Assembly: GCA_016125555.1 (NCBI GenBank)
Contig: WGLN01000015.1
Span: 44,125 to 108,124 of the forward strand
Direction of reading: 5' to 3'
Origin: Porphyrobacter sp.
Lineage (GTDB): Bacteria; Pseudomonadota; Alphaproteobacteria; Sphingomonadales; Sphingomonadaceae
DNA: 64,000 nucleotides
The notes under the pieces: model-generated
Told to the model about the DNA's origin: nothing
Database searches by the model: none
What the model saw: only the letters and a program-made list of their open reading frames with translations
Shown: piece after piece, positions 56,511 through 64,000 of the stretch
How positions within the stretch are numbered: position 1 is the first letter of the stretch
Layout of the letters: each line of letters opens with the position of its first letter
Translations under genes and position numbers: made by a program

Positions 56511-56779
56511 GCGAGGAGGCCGCGCTCACCTGCTGGCTGTGCGAGCGCCCCTTGGGCGAGATCGTCCAGTGGCATCACCCTGTCCCCAAGTCCAAGAAGG
56601 GCAAGATCAAGGTCCCGGTCCACCCGATCTGCCACAAGACCATCCACGCGAACTTCACCAACAGCGAGCTTGCGCGGATCGGCGCGGATGCAGACGCGAT
56701 CCGCGCCAACCCCGCGATCGCGAAGTTCGTCGCCTGGGTGAGCGGCAAGCCGCCCGATTTCAACGCTCCGACGCGCTGA
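56507..56779 (+). CDS. HNH-like small zinc protein
   Basis: The product is 90 residues from GTG 56507 (GTGA overlap with glmU). CWLCERPLGEIVQWHHPVPKSKKG and VHPICHKTIHANFTNSEL give CxxC, HH and HxxCHKxIH, the pattern of small HNH domains. The remainder is helical. It might be a nuclease or a structural zinc protein; homing or mobile character is unlikely since it is coupled to glmU. Confidence 0.8.
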   Translation: MSEEAALTCWLCERPLGEIVQWHHPVPKSKKGKIKVPVHPICHKTIHANFTNSELARIGADADAIRANPAIAKFVAWVSGKPPDFNAPTR

Positions 56780-56850
56780 ACCGGCGCAAGCGGAACAATC
56801 GCGCGCGTCGTGGACTGATCATGCGGGGGCCGGACAAAGGAGAACTCGCC

Positions 56851-57459
56851 ATGAAAACCGGACGCCTGATCACCGCGGGGCTCGGCCTCGTCGTCGCCGG
56901 AGCCGCCGTTGGCGCGGCGACTGTCTACGGCCAGAAGCGCCACACCGAACAGCCCGATTACACGACCATCCGCAGCGACGGGGACGTCGAGCTGCGCGAT
57001 TATCCCGCGCTGGTCGTCGCCGAGGTCACCAGCAGCGGCGACCGTGAAGGCGCCAGCCGGCAGAGCTTCCGCCGCCTCGCCGCCTATATCTTCGCGCAGG
57101 ACCGGCCGCAGGGCGGCGAGAAGATCGCCATGACCGCGCCCGTGCTGCAGGAGGAGACCGAGCCCGGCGAATGGCGGATGCGCTTCGTGATGCCGGCGAA
57201 ATATTCGCTGGCCACGCTGCCGCCGCCGCCCGCCGACATCGCGCTCACCCAGGTGCCCGCGCGGCGCATGGCGGCGATCCGCTTCTCGGGCAATGCCTCC
57301 TCGCGCGATCTGGCGATGATGGAGGCGCGCCTGCGCGACTGGCTTGCGGGGCAGGGCATCGAACCTGCAGGCGAGGCGGAATACGCCTTCTACGATGCGC
57401 CGATGGTGCCCGGCCCCTTCCGCCGCAACGAGGTGCTGATCCCCGTCGCGGCGCGCTAG
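56851..57459 (+). CDS. SOUL-family heme-binding protein
   Basis: The 202-residue product begins MKTGRLITAGLGLVVAGAAVGAATVYG, a signal or anchor helix, followed by the SOUL/HBP fold: DYTTIRSDGDVELRDYPALVVAEVTSSGDREGASRQSFRRLAAYIFAQD, KIAMTAPVLQEE and ARRMAAIRFSGNASS. It may bind heme or other tetrapyrroles in the envelope. AAGGAG at 56836-56841 selects ATG 56851 over the ATG at 56821. It is convergent with sciP, 12 bases apart. Confidence 0.92.
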   Translation: MKTGRLITAGLGLVVAGAAVGAATVYGQKRHTEQPDYTTIRSDGDVELRDYPALVVAEVTSSGDREGASRQSFRRLAAYIFAQDRPQGGEKIAMTAPVLQEETEPGEWRMRFVMPAKYSLATLPPPPADIALTQVPARRMAAIRFSGNASSRDLAMMEARLRDWLAGQGIEPAGEAEYAFYDAPMVPGPFRRNEVLIPVAAR

Positions 57460-57471
57460 CCCTGTCGCGCG

Positions 57472-57708
57472 TCAGGCGTCCTGCATCTGGCGGGTGCCGC
57501 CGCTCGAGACATAGTCGGCCTCCCACTGTTCGAACTCGGTGCGGCTGAGCAGGTAGCGCTGGCGTGCCTCGTGGAAACTGATCGCGCGTTCGTGCACGGC
57601 GCGCACCACGTCGTCCTTGCGCGCCTTCGACCAGTGCACGCGGTGGCTCTTGGGCAGGCCGTAACGCTTGATCGCCTCGGCGATGGAAATATCCCTGGGG
57701 TAAGCCAT
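57472..57708 (-). CDS. sciP: SciP/DUF1153-family cell-cycle regulator
   Basis: The 78-residue product includes KRYGLPKSHRVHWSKARKDDVVRAVHERAISFHEARQRYLLSRTEFEQWEADY, a winged-helix-like DUF1153 domain. In Caulobacter SciP binds CtrA and DNA and blocks CtrA-activated transcription in G1. Length and motif order agree; the functional transfer to this organism is by homology. ATG 57708 is the only Met near the N-terminus. The upstream region holds a GANTC site and TTAA elements. Confidence 0.9.
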   Translation of the reverse strand: MAYPRDISIAEAIKRYGLPKSHRVHWSKARKDDVVRAVHERAISFHEARQRYLLSRTEFEQWEADYVSSGGTRQMQDA

Positions 57709-57764
57709 GTCGTCATCCCTTCATCGGTTCATCGCCCCCGATGGCCCGAATGTTGACGGGCAGG

Positions 57765-57794
57765 CTTAACGACTCCCTGCGCAACAGGGTTAAG
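57765..57794. promoter_or_regulatory. Candidate CtrA/CcrM-type regulatory element upstream of sciP
   Basis: CTTAA (57765-57769) and TTAAG (57790-57794) flank a GACTC (57771-57775, a GANTC methylation site) and an inner inverted repeat CCCTG-cgcaa-CAGGG. CtrA half-sites are TTAA-like and GANTC is the target of CcrM methylation, so this could be the cell-cycle control region of sciP, 57 bases upstream of its ATG. The spacing is not the classical TTAA-N7-TTAA. Confidence 0.45.
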
Positions 57795-57897
57795 ATCGCC
57801 TTCACCGACTGCTCCGTGCCCCGCCTGCGACGAGCCGAGGGCAAAGCGTCGGCTTGTTTTACAGGCAGTTGCGTTATCCGGCGCAGCTAACGCCAAA

Positions 57898-57925
57898 GGG
57901 GCGGCCCCGCACCCGGAGCCGCCCC
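57898..57925 (-). terminator. Hairpin downstream of the prolyl oligopeptidase gene
   Basis: GGGGCGGC and GCCGCCCC form a perfect 8-base stem; on the minus strand it is followed by TTTGG, a short U-run, 25 bases after the peptidase stop. Confidence 0.55.
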
Positions 57926-57949
57926 CTGTTCCATGCCGCGAGGGCGAGG

Positions 57950-60091
57950 TTACTTCGGGGGGGAGTCCATCAGCCGCTGCATCAGGTAGACGAATTGCAG
58001 CGCCTGGAGCTTGGCGCGCTGGTCGTTGTCGACCCCGCCCGAATGGCCCCCGGTGGTGTCCTCGAAATAGTAATAGGGCTGGCCCAGCGCCTTCAGCTTC
58101 GCCGCCGCCTTGCGGGCGTGCGCGGGGTGGGTGCGATCATCCGCGGTCGAGGCCCACAGGAAGGGCTTGGGATAGTCCACCCCGGCGACGATCTTCTGGT
58201 AGGGGGAATAGCCCTCGATCCACTTGCGCTGCTCGGGGATGCGCGGATCGCCATATTCGCCGATCCACGATGCCCCGCGCCCGATCAGGTGATAGCGCAG
58301 CATGTCGAACAGCGGGATCTGCACGATCGCCGCGTTCAGGAGGTCGGGCCGCTGGGTGAAGAAGGTGCCGACCAGCAGCCCGCCCTGCGAGCCGCCCTGG
58401 ATGCCGAGGTGCTGGGGCGATGTGAAGCCGCGCTTCACCAGGTCCTCGCCCACCGCGATGAAATCGTCCCAGGTGCGCTGCTTGTTCTCGCGCATTGCGG
58501 TCTGGTGCCACTGCGGTCCGAACTCCCCCCCGCCGCGCAGGTTGGCGAGCACATAGGCGCCGCCGCGCTCCAGCCACAGCTTGCCGGTCGAGCCGAGGTA
58601 GGAGGGCAGGCGCGGCACCTGGAAACCGCCGTAGCCGGTCAGCAGCGTGGCGGTGCTGCCGTCCATCGCCATGCCCTTGGGCTTGACGATGAAATAGGGG
58701 ATCTTCGTCCCGTCCCTGCTGGTCGCCTCGTATTGCTCGACGTCCATCCCGGCGGGGTCGAAATAGGAGGGCGAGGTTTTGAGCACCGCGGGCGGGCTGG
58801 CGCCGTCCGAATAGTACAGCGCGGTCGGCTCGAGGAAGCCGCTCACCGTGTACATGATCTCGTCGGTCTCGTTCGAGGAGGCGGCGATGCCCAGCGTCGC
58901 GTTGTCCGGAAGCGGCACTTCGCGGCTGCGCCATGCGCCGTCATCGTAGTTGAACTCCAGCACCTTGCCCACGACATTGTCGAGCAGGGTGACATAGAGC
59001 GCGTTGGCGGTGACCGATCCGCCCTGCTTCGTCTGGCGCGGACCCGGCGCCCACACGAGCGTCTTCTTCGCGCCGTTCGGGTCCTTTTTCCACTCCTCGA
59101 GGTCGACCGCGATCAGGCTGTCGGCGGGGAAGGTTTGGCCGTCCACGGTCCAGTCGACATCGGTCGAATAGAGCAGGTGGTCATCGACGATCCCGTAGAT
59201 CGAGGCTTTCTCCGGAATGTCGAGCTTGAGCCACGCGCCGTCCTTCCACACGTAGGAAAGGTTTTCGAAGAAGCTCACCGAGCGATAGGCGGTGCGGGCG
59301 TGGATCGTGCCGCTGTTGTCGCGCAGCAGGCTGGCGCCCGCGGACACGTCGGACGGCTCACCGCGGAAGATCTCCTCGGCCGCGGCGATCGGCGTGCCGC
59401 GTTTCCAGATGCGGGTGGAGAGCGGGTATTCGCTTTCGGTGAGCGTGCCTTCGCCGAAGTCGCGGCTGACCAGCAGGGTATCGGCATCGAGCCACTGCAC
59501 CCCGCCCTGGCTCTTCGCGTCGAGCATGAAGCCGCCCTCGACGAACTGCTTCGTGCTTGTGTCGAATTCGCGCAGGATGGTGGCGTCCTCGCCGCCGTCG
59601 GACAGGGCGACCATGCACTTGGTAAGCGCGGGCGGCAGGCAGCTCATGCCCTTGTAGACCCACTCCTTGCCTTCCGCCGCGGCGAGCGCGTCGATATCGA
59701 GCACGACCTCCCATTGCGTGTCCTCGGTGCGGTAGCTCTCCAGCGTGGTGCGCCGCAGCAGGCCCTTGGGATTGTCCTTGTCCTGCCAGAAATTGTAGAG
59801 CCCGTCCGGCCGGAAGCTGACGAAGGGGATGCGGTCGGTGCTGTCGAAGATCGCCAGCGCCTCGGCCTTCAAGTCGGCGAAGCGCGGATCGGTCTCGAGC
59901 GCGGCGAGCGTGCGTTCGTTTTCCTTCGCGACCCAGGCGAGCGCTTCGGGAGAGCGCGCTTCCTCGAGCCAGATGAAGGGGTCCTGTTCGGGTCCCGGCA
60001 CGCCGTCTGCGGGAGCGTCCTGCGCTGCTGCGCCGGTGGTCGAGGCGATGGTCATGGCGAGGGCCAGTGCAAGAGTGGAGACAAGTTTCAA
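57950..60091 (-). CDS. Prolyl oligopeptidase family serine peptidase, exported
   Basis: The product is 713 residues from TTG 60091, which follows GAGGAGAGG (reads MKLVSTLALALAMTIASTTGAAAQ, a signal peptide). The beta-propeller half runs to about residue 400. The catalytic domain has the nucleophile Ser in LGIQGGSQGGLLVGT, the Asp in LWASTADDRTHPAHA and the His in DTTGGHSGGVDNDQR, the S9A order. It probably cuts proline-containing peptides in the periplasm. ORF extension upstream to 60166 lacks a start site. Confidence 0.93.
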   Translation of the reverse strand: MKLVSTLALALAMTIASTTGAAAQDAPADGVPGPEQDPFIWLEEARSPEALAWVAKENERTLAALETDPRFADLKAEALAIFDSTDRIPFVSFRPDGLYNFWQDKDNPKGLLRRTTLESYRTEDTQWEVVLDIDALAAAEGKEWVYKGMSCLPPALTKCMVALSDGGEDATILREFDTSTKQFVEGGFMLDAKSQGGVQWLDADTLLVSRDFGEGTLTESEYPLSTRIWKRGTPIAAAEEIFRGEPSDVSAGASLLRDNSGTIHARTAYRSVSFFENLSYVWKDGAWLKLDIPEKASIYGIVDDHLLYSTDVDWTVDGQTFPADSLIAVDLEEWKKDPNGAKKTLVWAPGPRQTKQGGSVTANALYVTLLDNVVGKVLEFNYDDGAWRSREVPLPDNATLGIAASSNETDEIMYTVSGFLEPTALYYSDGASPPAVLKTSPSYFDPAGMDVEQYEATSRDGTKIPYFIVKPKGMAMDGSTATLLTGYGGFQVPRLPSYLGSTGKLWLERGGAYVLANLRGGGEFGPQWHQTAMRENKQRTWDDFIAVGEDLVKRGFTSPQHLGIQGGSQGGLLVGTFFTQRPDLLNAAIVQIPLFDMLRYHLIGRGASWIGEYGDPRIPEQRKWIEGYSPYQKIVAGVDYPKPFLWASTADDRTHPAHARKAAAKLKALGQPYYYFEDTTGGHSGGVDNDQRAKLQALQFVYLMQRLMDSPPK

Positions 60092-60164
60092 GCGTCCTCT
60101 CCTCAAGGGGAATTGCTGGCGGTGTTGTGCCGAGGGACTGCGCGAAAGGGAAGGGGATACAAGC

Positions 60165-60193
60165 AAAAAGGGCGGACCTGCGTGGCCCGCCCT
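60165..60193 (-). terminator. Rho-independent terminator of the ATP synthase operon
   Basis: On the minus strand AGGGCGG pairs with CCGCCCT around an 11-base loop and is followed by TTTTGCTTG. It lies 25 bases after the atpC stop. Confidence 0.85.
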
Positions 60194-60218
60194 CTTGGCA
60201 TGTTCCCGATGGAGAGCC

Positions 60219-60476
60219 TCAGCCCTCGACGTGTTCGGCGAGGACCGTGAGGCCCTTCTCGTTCACTTCGGCGAAACCGCCGCGGACCTGGATCACCTCG
60301 GGCGCGGCGTTGGCGCTGGCATAGACCTGCACCGCGCCGTCGCGGATGGTGCTCATGAAGGGCGCATGGCCCTCGAGCACCCCGAATTCGCCCTCGCTGC
60401 CGGGGACGACCACCATGTGGACGTCCTCGGAACGGACGAGCTTGGCCGGAGTGACGAGTTCGAAGTGGAGCGGCAT
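60219..60476 (-). CDS. atpC: ATP synthase F1 epsilon subunit, short form
   Basis: The 85-residue product covers the N-terminal beta-sandwich only: [44 protein letters not shown] and VQVRGG-like [18 protein letters not shown]. The C-terminal helical hairpin present in most epsilon subunits (~130-140 residues) is absent, and no nearby frame restores it. That domain usually restrains ATP hydrolysis. It is 6 bases after the atpD stop. Confidence 0.95.
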   Translation of the reverse strand: MPLHFELVTPAKLVRSEDVHMVVVPGSEGEFGVLEGHAPFMSTIRDGAVQVYASANAAPEVIQVRGGFAEVNEKGLTVLAEHVEG

Positions 60477-60482
60477 GATGCC

Positions 60483-61958
<1,476 letters not shown>

Positions 61959-62252
61959 TCACTGCACTTGGCAGTGGTTGGGTATGTCAATCAGGACGAA
62001 CTTGTCGCCGTCGGCGGCAATAAAGGTCTGCTGCGGAATACCTTCAAGGCTCCCGTCACGGAGACGGTAATTGCAAGAGAATTCCGAAGGATCATCTGTT
62101 GCGCGGCACTGGGCGTCATAAACGACCGGTTTGCCGGCACAGACAGACAGAGCTTGCTGCACTTCTTGCGCGCCGGGTGCATCCACGGCGGCGCTGCCTT
62201 GTGCAACGCATGCCGTCGAAGCGAAAACAAGAAGGGCTGCCAGATGCCTCAC
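61959..62252 (-). CDS. Small secreted protein encoded inside the ATP synthase operon
   Basis: The product is 97 residues from GTG 62252, overlapping the atpG stop (GTGA). A signal peptide is apparent ([21 protein letters not shown]), and the mature part has four Cys ([42 protein letters not shown]) suggesting disulfides. The gene is visibly richer in A and T than atpG and atpD and uses codons such as TTT, CTT, TCT and ATA that the neighbours avoid. No ATP synthase subunit has this shape. I do not recognise the family. Confidence 0.75.
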   Translation of the reverse strand: MRHLAALLVFASTACVAQGSAAVDAPGAQEVQQALSVCAGKPVVYDAQCRATDDPSEFSCNYRLRDGSLEGIPQQTFIAADGDKFVLIDIPNHCQVQ

Positions 62253-63118
62253 AATGCCTCCGCCCCAGCGATGATTTCGATGAGTTCGGTGGTGATCGCG
62301 GCCTGGCGGCTGCGGTTGTACTGGATGGTGAGCTTCTGGATCAGCTCGCCCGCGTTGCGCGTGGCGTTGTCCATCGCGGTCATCGAGGCGCCCTGTTCGG
62401 AAGCCTCGCGCTCGAGCAGCGCGCCGAACACCTGGGTGCGCACGTAGCGCGGCAGCAGCTCCTCGAGGATTTCCTCCTCGCCCGGCTCGTAATCGACCAC
62501 GGCATCGGCGGCGATCGTCTCTTCGGGGGCGGGGACCGGGATCAGCTGGTTGACGGTCGGCTCCTGCGCCAGCGCCGACTTGAAGGTCGGGTAGATCAGG
62601 TGGGCGACATCGAACTTGCCGTCCTCGAACATCGCCATCAGCTCATCGGCGATCGCCTCGGCCTCGTCGAAGCCGGGGGTCTTGACCGTGCTGGTGTCGA
62701 ACCCGCCGGTGATCTGCTTGGCATAGTCGCGCTTCAGCGGCGCGCGGCCCTTCTTGCCGACGAGGTAGAACTCGATGCTCTTGCCCTCTGCCTGCAACTC
62801 GCGCGCCTTGGCCTTGGCGGCCTTGACGAGGTTCGAGTTGAGGCCGCCACACAGCCCCTTGTCGGTGTTGACCACGACGAGGAGGTTGCGCTGGTCCGAG
62901 CCGGTGCCCGCGAGCAGCCGCGGCGCGGCCGAGCCCGAGACCTTGCCCGCGAGGCTGGCCATCACCGCGGTCAGCCGCGAGGCATAGGGCCGCGCCGCCT
63001 CCGCCGCGCTCTGGGCACGGCGCAGCTTGGCCGCCGCGACCATCTGCTTGGCCTTGGTGATCTTCTGGGTCGACTTGACCGAGTTGATCCGGCCCTTGAG
63101 TTCCTTGAGCGATGGCAC
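62249..63118 (-). CDS. atpG: ATP synthase F1 gamma subunit
   Basis: The 289-residue central-stalk subunit begins [40 protein letters not shown] and ends [44 protein letters not shown], both diagnostic terminal helices that form the rotating coiled coil. [15 protein letters not shown] is the conserved middle stretch. It is 12 bases after atpA and overlaps the small secreted-protein gene. Confidence 0.98.
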   Translation of the reverse strand: MPSLKELKGRINSVKSTQKITKAKQMVAAAKLRRAQSAAEAARPYASRLTAVMASLAGKVSGSAAPRLLAGTGSDQRNLLVVVNTDKGLCGGLNSNLVKAAKAKARELQAEGKSIEFYLVGKKGRAPLKRDYAKQITGGFDTSTVKTPGFDEAEAIADELMAMFEDGKFDVAHLIYPTFKSALAQEPTVNQLIPVPAPEETIAADAVVDYEPGEEEILEELLPRYVRTQVFGALLEREASEQGASMTAMDNATRNAGELIQKLTIQYNRSRQAAITTELIEIIAGAEAL

Positions 63119-63130
63119 CGGGGCGTGTCC

Positions 63131-64000
<870 letters not shown>

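Noticed and set aside
56507-56779. Homing or mobile HNH endonuclease
   Set aside because: The protein is short, fused to no intron or intein, and its start overlaps the glmU stop, which suggests a resident gene.

Overview
The window looks like the chromosome of a high-GC alphaproteobacterium, most likely a member of the Sphingomonadales (Erythrobacteraceae-like). The evidence is a circularly permuted two-piece tmRNA gene (an alphaproteobacterial hallmark) with the tag ANDNEALALAA, a SciP/DUF1153 cell-cycle regulator, an HdaA-type DnaA relative, DUF2794, a TonB-dependent receptor, LptD and other Gram-negative envelope genes, and a very short AtpC. No insertion sequence, prophage, CRISPR array, integrase or separate tRNA was seen. 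Genes are densely packed, and many neighbours overlap through ATGA, GTGA or TTGA junctions.

Layout. 1-4850: the end of dsbD, a lipoprotein gene, uvrB, a DUF3617 lipoprotein gene and an alpha/beta hydrolase gene. 4950-9060: the conserved Anbu cluster (circularly permuted ATP-grasp, alpha-E, transglutaminase, Anbu peptidase), followed by a LuxR-type regulator whose receiver domain is degenerate. 10000-18400: extensin-like protein, VOC protein, putP, typA, TonB-dependent receptor and DUF805 protein. 18400-24370: a YbbP/YbbA-type ABC exporter divergent from a TesA-like esterase, recF, and a sigma-54-type promoter driving two tandem 37-residue membrane peptides and a PspC-domain protein. 24370-28530: a leftward run of lemA, three TPM-domain genes, a NUDIX hydrolase and an SDR. 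28700-30450: mscL, the permuted ssrA, a GNAT gene of different base composition and a small membrane protein.

30530-44070: an arginine succinyltransferase-type operon (M20 hydrolase-astA-astB), divergent glcB, a small channel-like protein, then the envelope and maintenance run lptD-surA-pdxA-rsmA and divergent pepA. 44190-46030: DUF2256, holC, a lipoprotein and ndk with a strong terminator. 46035-52520: a sulfotransferase gene downstream of purM-purN (purN carries an extra YjbR-like domain), a DUF2066-like protein, hdaA, cysE and DUF2794. 52540-57710: DUF4328 protein, SDR, gph, glmU, HNH-like protein, SOUL protein and sciP. 57950-64000: a prolyl oligopeptidase and the leftward F1 operon atpA (partial)-atpG-(small secreted protein)-atpD-atpC with a terminator.

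Most of the window is ordinary core genome. The parts that deserve a second look are the sigma-54/PspC micropeptide locus, the extra secreted-protein gene inside the ATP synthase operon, a degenerate second copy of the lptD 3' end, the PurN-YjbR fusion, the pseudo-receiver regulator beside the Anbu cluster, and a GANTC/TTAA element upstream of sciP. All calls come from reading the sequence; no database search was run.
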